The notes: generated by a model from the letters alone, not told the origin. Counted from the stretch's first letter, positions 42,659 through 51,961 are shown. The stretch: 58,638 nucleotides of DNA from an uncultured Lachnospiraceae bacterium (GCA_947629565.1 CANREG010000009.1:1-58638), one strand, 5' to 3'. Numbers and translations are program-made.

Positions 42659-43447
42659 ATGCAGTTCAGACCTTGCATTGATATACATAACGGGAAAGTC
42701 AAACAGATTGTGGGCGGCACCTTATCAGACGCCGGCAATCAGGCCAAAGAGAATTATGTGGCCCGGCAGGACGCATCCTTTTTTGCCGGATTATATAAGA
42801 AGGCAGGTCTTTCGGGCGGACATATCATTTTGTTGAATAAGGCAGGAACGCCCTATTATGACGAGGACGTCAGACAGGCAAAGAAAGCTCTTAGCGAATA
42901 TCCGGGCGGGCTGCAGCTTGGAGGCGGGATTACCCCGGAGAATGCGGGCCGGTTTCTGGACATGGGGGCCAGCCATGTGATTGTCACCTCCTATGTGTTC
43001 CGGGACGGCATAGTAGACTATGACCGGCTTGGGGCTTTGGTAAAAGCCGTAGGGCGGGAGCATCTGGTTTTGGATTTAAGCTGCCGTAAGCGTGACGGCA
43101 GATATTATATTGTGACAGACCGCTGGCAGCGGTTTACAAGGGAAGAAGTGTCTCCGGTCACTCTTGAGCGGCTGCAGGAATACGCCGATGAATTTTTAAT
43201 CCATGCGGTAGACGTGGAAGGCAAAGCGGAGGGCGTGGAACAGGAGTTAGTCAGCCTGTTAGGGGAATATGGCAGTATTCCCGTTACCTACGCCGGAGGG
43301 GTAGGCGCTTATGACGACATTGAGATAATCCGCCGTCTGGGAAAAGGGCGGGTAAATGTGACGATTGGCAGCGCTCTGGATTTATTCGGAGGCGCGCTGG
43401 AATATGACAGAGTCGTTTCCATGATGAGGGAAGCCGCAGGGGCTTAA
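42659..43447 (+). CDS. hisA: HisA of eukaryotic type (ProFAR isomerase)
   Basis: A 262-residue (beta-alpha)8 barrel that isomerises ProFAR to PRFAR in histidine synthesis. Unlike ordinary bacterial HisA, it resembles the fungal HIS6 branch. The diagnostic stretch is LVLDLSCRKRDGRYYIVTDRWQRFT near 138-162, with FLIHAVDVEGKAEGVEQELV near 178-197. The N-terminus MQFRPCIDIHNGKVKQIVGG, with the catalytic Asp in CIDIHNG, and LQLGGGITPENAGRFLDMGA are conserved. No other histidine genes are nearby and it has its own promoter. The family call rests on recognised sequence pattern, not a search. Confidence 0.85.
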   Translation: MQFRPCIDIHNGKVKQIVGGTLSDAGNQAKENYVARQDASFFAGLYKKAGLSGGHIILLNKAGTPYYDEDVRQAKKALSEYPGGLQLGGGITPENAGRFLDMGASHVIVTSYVFRDGIVDYDRLGALVKAVGREHLVLDLSCRKRDGRYYIVTDRWQRFTREEVSPVTLERLQEYADEFLIHAVDVEGKAEGVEQELVSLLGEYGSIPVTYAGGVGAYDDIEIIRRLGKGRVNVTIGSALDLFGGALEYDRVVSMMREAAGA

Positions 43448-43503
43448 CCCTGTCTATATATGATAGGAAAATATTTGCGGAAGTAGATGAAGATACAGAT
43501 AAC

Positions 43504-46119
43504 ATGAACCGATTGACAGAATTTCTAAAGGATAAATATGTATATACCGCTACATTTTTCATTGCGGTGCTGATGATGCTTGGAGCATGGTGCATTGGGG
43601 AGGTAGGTCCTTTCGGGGATAAATGCCTTGTCGTGGTCGATGGAGTCCACCAGTACCTTCCCTTTTTTTCCGAGTATCAGGAAAAGCTGAAAGGTTTAGA
43701 AAGCCTGCAGTATACCTTTGATGTAGGTCTGGGCAACAACTTTTTATCCCTGTGGTCTTACTATCTGTCCAGTCCGTTCAATTTGTTGATTATGCTGTGC
43801 GCCAAGTCCCATTTACCCATGGCGTTGAATGTGATTATTACGATTAAGATAATTCTTGCGGCGCTTTGTTTTGCTTATTTTTTGATGCATACAGGGAAAA
43901 AGCCGGTAAAGAATCCGGGGATAATTGTATTCTCCCTGTTCTATGCATTCAGCAGTTATGTGGTGGGATACTACTGGAACCTGATGTGGTTGGACTGCAT
44001 TTTCATTTTTCCCATAATTATTCTGGGAATGGAGAAGATGTTTACGAAAAAGGACAGCCGGATGTATATTCTGGCGTTGCTATATAGTTTTATTTGTAAC
44101 TACTATATCAGCTTTATGATTTGCCTGTTTTTGGTGCTGTGGTTTTTTACCTTTTCCTTTCAGGGCATAAAAGATTTTTTCTTTAAAGGTCTGCGGTTTG
44201 CGGCCTCCTCCCTGATTGCCGCGGCCATGGGCGCGGTAGTGCTGCTGCCGGCTTATAAGGGAATCATGACTACGGCCTCCGCGGAATTTGGCCTGCCGGA
44301 TTGGAAGTTTTACGGCTCCTTTGTAGATACCCTGCGTTCCCACCTGCTCTGTTCCGAGGTGATGACCAATCAGGTAGGGGATGGGGGAACGAACCTGTAC
44401 TGCGGGATTTTTACCATAATGCTGGCAATGATGTTCTTTTTTATCCGGGATATCTCTCTGGGGAAAAAGATAAAATACGGCCTGTTACTGGTGCTGTTTG
44501 TGATTAGCTTTAATAATCAGATGCTCAACTATATCTGGCACGGCTTTCATAACCAGTATGGCATTCCCAACCGGTTTGCCTTTTTATATATCTTTTTGCT
44601 GATTATCATGGCCTATGAGGTGTATTTGAAGCGGCGGCAGATACGGCTGCCGGTACTGGTTTTAGCCTATATGGTTAATATATGGTTTTTGGTTTACTGT
44701 TATTACCATGCAGAGGTTACCTATGACGGCAAGGTTTATCTGGCAACCGGCTGCCTTTTGACTATATATTTGATTCTGTTTATTCTGCATATGGAACTGC
44801 CGGGGAAACGGGCTTTTTGCATGGCGCTGCTTACCATGGTTTCCCTGCTTGAGATGGCGGCTAACGGGCTCTTTGCGTTCCGGCAGGTAGGGACTTCGGA
44901 GCCGGAATATTATTACGGGGATACGGATACGTTTCTATCGTTAAAGGAACGGGTGGAGGAAGGCGCTGAGACCTTTTACCGGTCCGATATATTAGAGCCC
45001 TTGTTTGTGGATGAGGCTACCTGGTATAATTTGAAAAGCGTGGGGATTTTCGGCTCTACCGTCCGTGGGGAGTTAGTGGATATTATGGCGGATTTAGGGT
45101 TTTATACCGGGGCCAACGAATATCTTTACTATGGGGCGACGCCGGTGACCAATGCGCTGTTTGGCGTGAAGTTTGTCTATACCAGGGACGGGGATTTCGT
45201 CAATGTGGATATGGACCATTTTGCAGACGAGGAGCATATTTCCGTATATAAGAATCCGTATATCCTGCCCTTAGGGTATATGGTGAATGAAGATATATTG
45301 ACTTTTGATACCGGGGATAACGGCCCCTTTACGGTACAGAATGAGTTGTGCGGGGCCTTAAGCGGGATTGAACCGGTGTTTTCCAGTATTTCGGAGCCAT
45401 TGCAGGTAAATGCCTATGGCACGAATATGAATGTGGTGCTTAAAGACGCCAATAATGCGGACTATAGCAATGCCAACGACAGCGGGCGCGCCGATATGGT
45501 GTATACGGTGCCCTATGATATGGATTTGTATATGAATTGCCGGGGTACCAATGTGCATAAGATTGCCTTATTGATTGACGGCAACGAGGTCGCCTTTGAC
45601 CGCTATCAGGGACAGATATTCCATGTGGGGGAGGTAAAGGCAGGGCAGCTTGTGGATATCCAGTTTATCTTAAATGACGGAGAGAATTTGAGCGGTACCC
45701 TTTACTGCTATCCGATGGAATTTGAAAGGGAACAGTTTTTAAGCTTTTATCAGGTATTGTCCAGCCAGGGCATGGAGCTTACGGATTACAGCGATACGAG
45801 AATTGAGGGAACCGTATCTCCGCAGAAGGCCGGCGTTTTGATGACCTCCATTCCCTATGACGAGGGGTGGACGATATATGTCAATGGAAAGAAGGCGGAG
45901 AGCCTTAGAATATTGCAAGGTTTTTTAGGTGTTAGATTGGAAAAGGGAGATTATACCATAAAACTGGTATACCGGTGTCCGGGGCTTTTAGAGGGCGCCG
46001 CAGCCACTTTATTGGGAATATTATTATTCTGGGGGTTCTGCACATTAGAACGCCGGAAAAGAGTTACTGAGGGAAATACAGAACAAAAAAGGGAGGTTAA
46101 TGCAGATGAAGAAAAATGA
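43504..46119 (+). CDS. YfhO-family multi-pass membrane protein
   Basis: An 871-residue protein resembling the YfhO family, which in Gram-positives is linked to glycosylation of teichoic or lipoteichoic acid. The N-terminal helix is ATFFIAVLMMLGAWCIGEV. A family-typical region VDGVHQYLPFFSEYQEKL (about 42-60) with acidic loop residues follows. Roughly a dozen hydrophobic spans extend to about residue 450, and a last helix is LLEGAAATLLGILLFWGFCTL. Between lies a large extracytoplasmic part ending in GWTIYVNGKKAESLRILQGF, a family signature. The 3' end overlaps the kinase gene by 14 bases, so the two are coupled. Confidence 0.82.
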   Translation: MNRLTEFLKDKYVYTATFFIAVLMMLGAWCIGEVGPFGDKCLVVVDGVHQYLPFFSEYQEKLKGLESLQYTFDVGLGNNFLSLWSYYLSSPFNLLIMLCAKSHLPMALNVIITIKIILAALCFAYFLMHTGKKPVKNPGIIVFSLFYAFSSYVVGYYWNLMWLDCIFIFPIIILGMEKMFTKKDSRMYILALLYSFICNYYISFMICLFLVLWFFTFSFQGIKDFFFKGLRFAASSLIAAAMGAVVLLPAYKGIMTTASAEFGLPDWKFYGSFVDTLRSHLLCSEVMTNQVGDGGTNLYCGIFTIMLAMMFFFIRDISLGKKIKYGLLLVLFVISFNNQMLNYIWHGFHNQYGIPNRFAFLYIFLLIIMAYEVYLKRRQIRLPVLVLAYMVNIWFLVYCYYHAEVTYDGKVYLATGCLLTIYLILFILHMELPGKRAFCMALLTMVSLLEMAANGLFAFRQVGTSEPEYYYGDTDTFLSLKERVEEGAETFYRSDILEPLFVDEATWYNLKSVGIFGSTVRGELVDIMADLGFYTGANEYLYYGATPVTNALFGVKFVYTRDGDFVNVDMDHFADEEHISVYKNPYILPLGYMVNEDILTFDTGDNGPFTVQNELCGALSGIEPVFSSISEPLQVNAYGTNMNVVLKDANNADYSNANDSGRADMVYTVPYDMDLYMNCRGTNVHKIALLIDGNEVAFDRYQGQIFHVGEVKAGQLVDIQFILNDGENLSGTLYCYPMEFEREQFLSFYQVLSSQGMELTDYSDTRIEGTVSPQKAGVLMTSIPYDEGWTIYVNGKKAESLRILQGFLGVRLEKGDYTIKLVYRCPGLLEGAAATLLGILLFWGFCTLERRKRVTEGNTEQKREVNADEEK

Positions 46120-47914
46120 TGGAGGGATAACGCTGAAGATAGTGTATGCCGTACTGATTTTGCTGCTGATGGCAGTGACAATCGTGGGTGATTTTATTAT
46201 TTTCGGCAAGCTGGACCAGGGCGCGCAGGTAAAGGGGACCATGATAGCCGTATCGGTAGTAATCATTATATTAGCCGCGGTGATAGGCGCTGCCATGTTC
46301 AAATTTATCGCTGATGAGGAAAAGGAATCCACAGTGAAGAGCGACAAGTACAAACGGCTGTTTTTGAATTTGCCGGTTGGTTTTGCGCAGGCGCAGATTC
46401 TTCGGGACGCCCAGACCGGAAGAAATATGGGGTATAAGATTGCCGACGCCAACGAGACTTTCGGAAAATTGTTTGATCTGGATATTTCGGATTATTACGG
46501 CAAGGTTATTTCTGACAGCCGGGTAGAGGTGTTACAGGATATCAGCGCATGGTTTGAGGCTTATAATAATTCCGGCACTAAGCAGGGCGAGCTTTTGACG
46601 GTAGAGATTACCATGGAAAAGCTGAATAAGGTATTTAATACGGTTATGTACAAATCGGAAAGTGATTATATCAACATGGTGGTTATTGATATCACCGAAC
46701 AGAAGGAGACGGAGGATAAATTGTCCGCAGCCATCAAGAATGCAAATGCGGCCTATAAAACCCAGTCTGAATTTCTGGCGAATATGTCGCATGAGATTCG
46801 TACACCGATTAACGGAATTTTGGGTATGCTGCAGCTTACCCTTATGGCTGAGGATTTGCAGGCGGATCACAGGGATAACTTAACGACTGCCAAGAACTGC
46901 GCCGATAATCTGCTACGGCTTATCAATGACATTTTGGATATTTCCAAGCTGGAAGCCGGGAAATATAACTTAAGGGAAGAGAACTTTGACTTAAAGGCTG
47001 CCATTGAGGAGACGGTGGCTGCGCAAGTGCCGATTGCTACCAGCAAGGGCATTTCTCTGGATTGTACGTTTGGCGCCAACATACCTGCGCTGGTACGGGG
47101 CGACGGCCAGAGAATCCAGCAGGTGTTAAACTGCCTGCTTTCCAATGCCATTAAGTTTACGACGGAAGGTGGCGTCCGGGTTAAGGTAGCCTGCCTTGAT
47201 GATATGCTGGATAAGGTAAAGCTCCGGATTGCGGTTGCAGATACCGGTATCGGTATTGCGGATGAGGACAGAAGCAAGCTGTTTATCCGGTTTTCCCAGG
47301 TAGACGCTTCAGATACCCGTAAATATGGCGGTTCCGGTCTGGGCCTGGTAATTACCAAACAGATAGTGGAGCTTATGGGCGGCACAATTACTGTGCAGAG
47401 TAAGGAGGGACTGGGTTCCACCTTTATCGTAGAGGTACCGCTTAAGCTGATTAAGCCGGCGGACGAGGCAGAGGAAGATACCAATGCAGAGGAATCAGAA
47501 GATCCGGCAGTATTCTCTTTAGCAGGCCATTCCAGAGCAAGAATTTTGGTAGCAGAGGATGAGCCGGTGAACCAGCAGGTAATCGGCAAGCTGTTAGGTA
47601 TGGCGGGATATTCGTATGATATCGCAGAGAACGGGGAGAAGGCGGTAGAACTGTTCCGGCAAAAAGAATATCAGGCTGCGCTTTTCGATGTGCAGATGCC
47701 GGTTATGGATGGTCTGGCAGCCACCCAGGAGATTCGGGCTATCGAACTGCAGGAGAACAGAAAACGTCTTCCGATTATCGCTGTTACGGCCCGGGCGATG
47801 TTTGGAGATAAGGAGCGTATCTTAGAGGCTAAGTTAGACGACTATATTGCAAAGCCTTATAATCTGAATGATGTGGTAGAGACGCTTAACAAATATGTAG
47901 ATAAAGAGGATTAA
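46106..47914 (+). CDS. Hybrid sensor histidine kinase / response regulator
   Basis: A 602-residue membrane-bound hybrid kinase. Two transmembrane spans (about 13-33 and 43-68) flank a very short external loop. A PAS-like domain (about 80-200) follows. HisKA carries the phospho-acceptor His229 in EFLANMSHEIRTPINGILG. HATPase boxes are NAIKFTTEGG, VADTGIGIADEDRSKLF and GGSGLGLVITK. The C-terminal receiver domain has Asp528 in ALFDVQMPVMDG. No output DNA-binding domain or Hpt protein is present, and none is adjacent. ATG 46106 has GGGAGG nine bases upstream; an ATG two codons earlier has only three. It overlaps the YfhO gene. Signal and target are unknown. Confidence 0.9.
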   Translation: MKKNDGGITLKIVYAVLILLLMAVTIVGDFIIFGKLDQGAQVKGTMIAVSVVIIILAAVIGAAMFKFIADEEKESTVKSDKYKRLFLNLPVGFAQAQILRDAQTGRNMGYKIADANETFGKLFDLDISDYYGKVISDSRVEVLQDISAWFEAYNNSGTKQGELLTVEITMEKLNKVFNTVMYKSESDYINMVVIDITEQKETEDKLSAAIKNANAAYKTQSEFLANMSHEIRTPINGILGMLQLTLMAEDLQADHRDNLTTAKNCADNLLRLINDILDISKLEAGKYNLREENFDLKAAIEETVAAQVPIATSKGISLDCTFGANIPALVRGDGQRIQQVLNCLLSNAIKFTTEGGVRVKVACLDDMLDKVKLRIAVADTGIGIADEDRSKLFIRFSQVDASDTRKYGGSGLGLVITKQIVELMGGTITVQSKEGLGSTFIVEVPLKLIKPADEAEEDTNAEESEDPAVFSLAGHSRARILVAEDEPVNQQVIGKLLGMAGYSYDIAENGEKAVELFRQKEYQAALFDVQMPVMDGLAATQEIRAIELQENRKRLPIIAVTARAMFGDKERILEAKLDDYIAKPYNLNDVVETLNKYVDKED

Positions 47915-47933
47915 ACGGTTCCGCAATCATTTG

Positions 47934-47970
47934 CCGGTTCAGCGACATCTGTTCGTTGAACCGGTTTTTT
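47934..47970 (+). terminator. Terminator after the hybrid kinase
   Basis: A 12-bp stem (one mismatch) from CCGGTTCA at 47934 to TGAACCGG ending 47964, then six T residues. The T-run touches the stop codon of the opposite-strand gene. Confidence 0.9.
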
Positions 47971-48220
47971 ATTGCGCTTTTTGAATCTGACGGAGCAGGA
48001 ATTTGTACCGCATATAGGCGCTTTTTAACTGGTACGCATAGGAGTCGATTAAATCCGGATCCGTCTGGTAATTCAGATGTAATAAAATTGTGTCGATATC
48101 TTTTTTAACATTTCCCAAATCATCTAACAGGGTAGGATCGGTCACAGTAATTTCCTGTGCGTGACGGCTCTTTTTTTTGTGCCGCAAACCGGTGTGGGCG
48201 CCTGATGAATTTGTGCGCAT
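47969..48220 (-). CDS. DUF2508-like small protein
   Basis: An 83-residue soluble protein. The first 25 residues are basic (GLRHKKKSRHAQ). The rest is helical, with TDPDLIDSYAYQLKSAYMRYKFLLRQ at the C-terminus, which matches the (T)DPxLVDxxIYxLxAAxxRYxYLL pattern of DUF2508/YaaL-like proteins. YaaL lies near recR in other Firmicutes, but here it is alone between a hybrid kinase and the tad cluster. Its start has AAAGGAGA upstream. The function is unknown. Confidence 0.6.
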   Translation of the reverse strand: MRTNSSGAHTGLRHKKKSRHAQEITVTDPTLLDDLGNVKKDIDTILLHLNYQTDPDLIDSYAYQLKSAYMRYKFLLRQIQKAQ

Positions 48221-48464
48221 AGCGGTCTCCTTTCTTTTTTATGTATGAAAAGGTAAACAGGTTTTTCTCTATTTAATTATAGGACAGGAATTGGAAATAT
48301 ATTCATATTATTTAATTATTTCACGGATTTTAAATTCTTTTCAATATTTTGAAATTCCGTTCAAAAATTTATGTCACGAATTTCACAAAGAGCTTTATAA
48401 ATTTCATAAACTTTTCCCGATTATGAAATCTGCAAACTTTATTCTTATATTTCGTTCAAAATTA
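48221..48464. promoter_or_regulatory. AT-rich intergenic control region upstream of the tad cluster
   Basis: No ORF is seen. Two structured elements are visible. One is a perfect 9-bp inverted repeat ATTTCATAA (48401-48409) / TTATGAAAT (48421-48429) with an 11-base spacer. The other is a direct repeat around CGTTCAAAA (48358-48366 and 48452-48460). A TTTCA-N6-TGAAA dyad lies near 48340. They sit within about 130 bases of the tad promoter and could be regulator-binding sites. That is inference. Confidence 0.35.
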
Positions 48465-48493
48465 TAGACAGCGAAAATCCGCCACATTATAAT
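48465..48493 (+). promoter_or_regulatory. Promoter of the tad cluster
   Basis: TAGACA (48465-48470), exactly 17 bases, consensus TATAAT (48488-48493), about 28 bases before the first gene. Confidence 0.75.
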
Positions 48494-48521
48494 GGCAAAA
48501 AAATAAAACGGGGGAGGAAAA

Positions 48522-48971
48522 ATGGTTTTTATCAAATCGGTATTAGTGTCTGTGATGCTGGCCCGGGCGGTCTATACGGATATAAGGGAAGGGCGAATAG
48601 AAAACAGGCTGGTAGGGCCGGGATTTCTGTTGGGATTGACCTGCGCGGCGCTGGAAAACGGAAGGGCGGGATTATGGCTTAGCATAAAAATGGTTGTCAT
48701 TGTGATAGCTGTTTTGTTCATTCTTTTTGTTATAAAGGGTTTGGGAGCGGGGGATATTAAGCTGCTGTCTGCATTGGCGGCTTTTTTGCCAAAGGATATT
48801 GCGTGTATTGTAATTGCGGCATTTTTTGCAGGGGCGGCAATTTCCCTGGGGCGGATGGGTTTCCGGCTGATAAAAAAGCTTCCGGTATATAAGAGGGGAG
48901 AGCGGTTAAATTTCTCTGTTCCTATCGCAGCCGCAACCGCAATGGTGGAATTTTATAAACTGTTTGTGTAA
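48522..48971 (+). CDS. tadV: Type IV prepilin peptidase (CpaA/TadV-like)
   Basis: A 149-residue A24-type aspartic membrane protease lacking the N-terminal methylase domain of PilD, as in TadV/CpaA. The catalytic Asp residues are in AVYTDIREGRIENR (about residue 20) and in the GxGD motif GLGAGDIKLLSAL (about 75). About four membrane spans. It would cleave the Flp pilin at 53257 and probably the TadE-like pseudopilins. First gene of the cluster, preceded by a GGGGGAGG Shine-Dalgarno. Confidence 0.85.
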   Translation: MVFIKSVLVSVMLARAVYTDIREGRIENRLVGPGFLLGLTCAALENGRAGLWLSIKMVVIVIAVLFILFVIKGLGAGDIKLLSALAAFLPKDIACIVIAAFFAGAAISLGRMGFRLIKKLPVYKRGERLNFSVPIAAATAMVEFYKLFV

Positions 48972-48988
48972 AAGGAGGGTACGGCTCT

Positions 48989-49921
48989 ATGCATATAATC
49001 AAAATCGGAATATTAGATGAAGAACAGGAATATGCAAAAATGCTGTCAGCATATCTGGGGCGGTTCGGAAGGGGAAAATGGTCTGTGGCGGCCTTTACCG
49101 ACAGGCAGGTGTTAGACGCATATCTCGAAAAGGGGCAGTTGGATATTATAGCGGGAACAAACCGGGAGGAATTAAAGCTGCTGCAAAATATATACAATCA
49201 TTTATTTTATCTGTGGCTTTCTGACAGGCCGGAGCCTGACCGGCGGGAAATGGGATTTTATGAAACCTACCGGTATCAGAGTGCAGAAGTAATTGGAAAA
49301 ATGTTGGAGCGCATTACCTCCCAAATGGCCGGCAGGACGGGTATGCATAAGACCATGGCGGCAATCTATTCGCCGGTGGGCAGATGCGGCAAGACCACAT
49401 TGGCATTGGAGATTGCCGGAAGCGACGACTATGGAAGGTGGCTCTATATAGGTATGGAGGATTACCGCTCTTTCGTAAGGGAGCCGGGAGCAGATGAAAA
49501 TGCGGAAATGGAAAATTTCTTTTATTTCATAAAAGAGCGGCAGGAAGAAAAATTGTTAAGGCTGATAAAAGGAAGCGAAGGAATTATTGATTCCGGCAGG
49601 TCGTTTTTTGATACAAGGCAGGGGGATTACGAGGATTTAGAATGGCTGATGGAGGTGCTGCAAAAATGTGAATGCAGCGGTATTCTTTTCGATATAGGAA
49701 CGGGAATTTTAACGGATTTAAACATTTTATCTCTTTTTGACTGCATTTTAGTTCCCTATCTGAAAGGGGAAATCTCTATGGCGAAGCGGAATAATTTTGA
49801 GCAGATGCTGGCTTTACACGGGTATGAGTTTTTACAGGAAAAAATGGTTTTTATCAATATGAGCAACCAGGACGAAGTAGAGGAACAAAAACAGGCGATT
49901 TTCGGAGGAGAAAAAAATTGA
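48989..49921 (+). CDS. tadZ: TadZ/CpaE-like ATPase
   Basis: A 310-residue protein with a receiver-like N-terminal part (IIKIGILDEEQEYAKMLSAY) and a MinD/ParA-type ATPase domain. Its P-loop is SPVGRCGKTT (128-137), a deviation from the usual KGGxGKT, as in other TadZ proteins. GILFDIGTGILTDLNILSLFDCILVPYL near 235-262 fits the switch and Walker B region. TadZ localises the pilus machine at a pole or site. It starts 17 bases after the peptidase gene. The stop overlaps the start of the next gene by three bases. Confidence 0.78.
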   Translation: MHIIKIGILDEEQEYAKMLSAYLGRFGRGKWSVAAFTDRQVLDAYLEKGQLDIIAGTNREELKLLQNIYNHLFYLWLSDRPEPDRREMGFYETYRYQSAEVIGKMLERITSQMAGRTGMHKTMAAIYSPVGRCGKTTLALEIAGSDDYGRWLYIGMEDYRSFVREPGADENAEMENFFYFIKERQEEKLLRLIKGSEGIIDSGRSFFDTRQGDYEDLEWLMEVLQKCECSGILFDIGTGILTDLNILSLFDCILVPYLKGEISMAKRNNFEQMLALHGYEFLQEKMVFINMSNQDEVEEQKQAIFGGEKN

Positions 49922-51165
49922 CAGAGCGGCTAGAACAGGAAAAACAAAATCTGCATGAAAGACTAATGGCAGAGTTAGATTATAGTACAGATTTAACGGA
50001 TGAGGAAATAGAAAATATTATCGAAGAAGCGGTGCTTATACGAGGGAAAGAGGTGTATTTGTCTATTTCGGAAAAGAGAGTTTTAAAAAAAGAATTATTC
50101 AATGCTTTACGGAAATTAGACGTTTTGTCAGAGCTTTTGGAGGATGATGATATTTCTGAAATTATGGTAAATGGAAGAAATCACATATTTATTGAAAAGG
50201 AAGGACGTTTAACGGAGGTTTCCCTGTCTTTTTCTACAGAGGAGCGGCTAAGAAATGTGATACAGCAGATTGTCAGCAGCTGCAACCGGATTGTAAACGA
50301 GAGTGTGCCCATTGTAGACGCCAGGCTTTCCGACGGCTCCAGGGTTAATGTCGTGCTGCCGCCGGTGGCATTAAACGGGGCGGTAATGACGATCCGTAAA
50401 TTTCCAAAGGAATTTTTTACTATGGAAAAATTGATTGCCATGCAATCCATTACCCGTGAGGGGGCGGAGTTTTTGAGGGTTTTAGTGCAGGCAAAATATA
50501 ATATTTTTATCAGCGGCGGAACCGGAAGCGGAAAGACAACATTTTTAAATGTATTGAGCAATTATATTCCCTCCGGGGAGCGGGTTATAACCATAGAGGA
50601 TTCCGCAGAATTACAGATAAAGGGAATCGCCAATCTGGTTCGGTTGGAAACCCGTAACGCCAATGTGGAGGGCGAAAATGAAATTACCATGTCACAACTG
50701 ATTAAGGCGGCGCTGCGGATGCGTCCTGACCGGATTATTGTGGGAGAGGTGCGGGATGCAGCAGCTATGGACATGGCCAATAGCATGCTGACCGGTCATG
50801 ACGGTAGTCTCAGCACCGGCCATGGAAACTCGGCGCGGGAGATGATGCTGAGGCTGGAAACCATGATTTTAATGGGATATGACATGCCTGTGCTGGCTAT
50901 TCGGCAGCAGCTGGCAGCCGCAGTGGACATTGTGGTTCATCTGGGAAGGTTAAGGGACAACAGCAGGCATGTTTTGGAAATAAGCGAGGTGACAGGGGTG
51001 GAAAATGGGGAAATCCAAATGCAGACCTTATTTGAATTCAAAGAACAGGGAGAGGAGAAGGGCGTTGTCCGGGGACAGCTTGAAAAGGTGGGAGAGCTTT
51101 TACACAGACAAAAATTATTGCAAAACGGCTGGAGGGAAGAAGAATATGACAAATTGGAAGAATAA
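49918..51165 (+). CDS. tadA: Tad pilus assembly ATPase TadA (CpaF)
   Basis: A 415-residue secretion ATPase of the VirB11/PilT superfamily that powers pilus polymerisation. Walker A is SGGTGSGKTT (199-208). The Asp box is VITIEDSAELQI, Walker B is MRPDRIIVGEVRD, and the His box is GHDGSLSTGHGNS. The N-terminal CpaF domain contains DDISEIMVNG near 77-86. The start is TTG at 49918, with GGAGGAG seven bases upstream; it overlaps the tadZ stop (TTGA). The tail overlaps tadB. Confidence 0.93.
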   Translation: MTERLEQEKQNLHERLMAELDYSTDLTDEEIENIIEEAVLIRGKEVYLSISEKRVLKKELFNALRKLDVLSELLEDDDISEIMVNGRNHIFIEKEGRLTEVSLSFSTEERLRNVIQQIVSSCNRIVNESVPIVDARLSDGSRVNVVLPPVALNGAVMTIRKFPKEFFTMEKLIAMQSITREGAEFLRVLVQAKYNIFISGGTGSGKTTFLNVLSNYIPSGERVITIEDSAELQIKGIANLVRLETRNANVEGENEITMSQLIKAALRMRPDRIIVGEVRDAAAMDMANSMLTGHDGSLSTGHGNSAREMMLRLETMILMGYDMPVLAIRQQLAAAVDIVVHLGRLRDNSRHVLEISEVTGVENGEIQMQTLFEFKEQGEEKGVVRGQLEKVGELLHRQKLLQNGWREEEYDKLEE

Positions 51166-51961
51166 TAAGCAGCGAAAGGAATATAAAAAACGAATGCGTC
51201 GCAGGGAAACGGCGGAAAAACATAGAGATTATAACCAATATCATTTTTTGTGCAGGGATTGGCTGGAATATATATTCCGGCTGCTTATAAAGGGAGGGTT
51301 AATCTGTTATTTATTTTATGATTCCCCTAAGGCGGCAATCCTTTTTATTCCCTTTGGAATCATGGATTACCGGAGTTTAAAAAAGAAAAAACTGGAAAAG
51401 CAGAAACAGGAATTGACGTTACAGTTTAAATCCATGATAGAGGCGCTGGTGATTTCCTTAAATGCCGGATATTCTCTGGAACATTCCTTTGAAACGGCCC
51501 AAAAAGATTTGTCTTTGGTCTATGACAGGCAGGCGTATATATTTGAGGAGCTTTACATTATCCTTTCCGGGCTTAGAATGAATATTCCGTTAGAGCGGTT
51601 GTTAAAGGATTTTGGGGAACGCAGCGGGATTGAAGATATTAAGAACTTTGCCAATGTGGTCATGGTGGCTAAAAAAAGCGGGGGAAATTTGATAAGAATC
51701 ATACAAAAGACCGTTAACAGTATCGGGGATAAGATTGCCGTGGAGCAGGAGATTGAAACCATGATTTCTGCCAAAAAACTGGAGGAGCGGATTATGATGA
51801 TAATGCCCTATGGCATTATAGGGTATCTGCGGATTAGTAACGGAGACTTCTTGCAGGTGCTCTACCATAACCTTTTGGGCGTCATGCTAATGACAGTATT
51901 TTTAATTTTAATATATTCGGCGGAGTTGTGGGCAAACAAAATAATGGAGATACAGGTATGA
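51146..51961 (+). CDS. tadB: Tad pilus platform protein TadB
   Basis: A 271-residue inner-membrane platform protein (T2SSF family). A strongly basic N-terminus (MTNWKNNKQRKEYKKRMRRR) is followed by one helical span (about 37-68) and a conserved cytoplasmic domain with ELTLQFKSMIEALVISLNAGYSLEHSF and MVAKKSGGNLIRIIQKTVNSI. Two C-terminal spans end at IYSAELWAN. ATG 51146 has GGAGG about ten bases upstream; the longer frame overlaps tadA out of frame. It overlaps tadA by 20 bases and tadC by 4 (ATGA). Confidence 0.88.
   Translation: MTNWKNNKQRKEYKKRMRRRETAEKHRDYNQYHFLCRDWLEYIFRLLIKGGLICYLFYDSPKAAILFIPFGIMDYRSLKKKKLEKQKQELTLQFKSMIEALVISLNAGYSLEHSFETAQKDLSLVYDRQAYIFEELYIILSGLRMNIPLERLLKDFGERSGIEDIKNFANVVMVAKKSGGNLIRIIQKTVNSIGDKIAVEQEIETMISAKKLEERIMMIMPYGIIGYLRISNGDFLQVLYHNLLGVMLMTVFLILIYSAELWANKIMEIQV

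Noticed and set aside
48221-48521. CRISPR-like repeats in the AT-rich spacer
   Set aside because: Repeated TTTCA/TGAAA words are short, irregularly spaced and due largely to AT-rich composition. No repeat-spacer periodicity.
51005-51145. N-terminal extension of TadB inside tadA
   Set aside because: Out-of-frame overlap with conserved tadA sequence; the shorter start is preceded by GGAGG.
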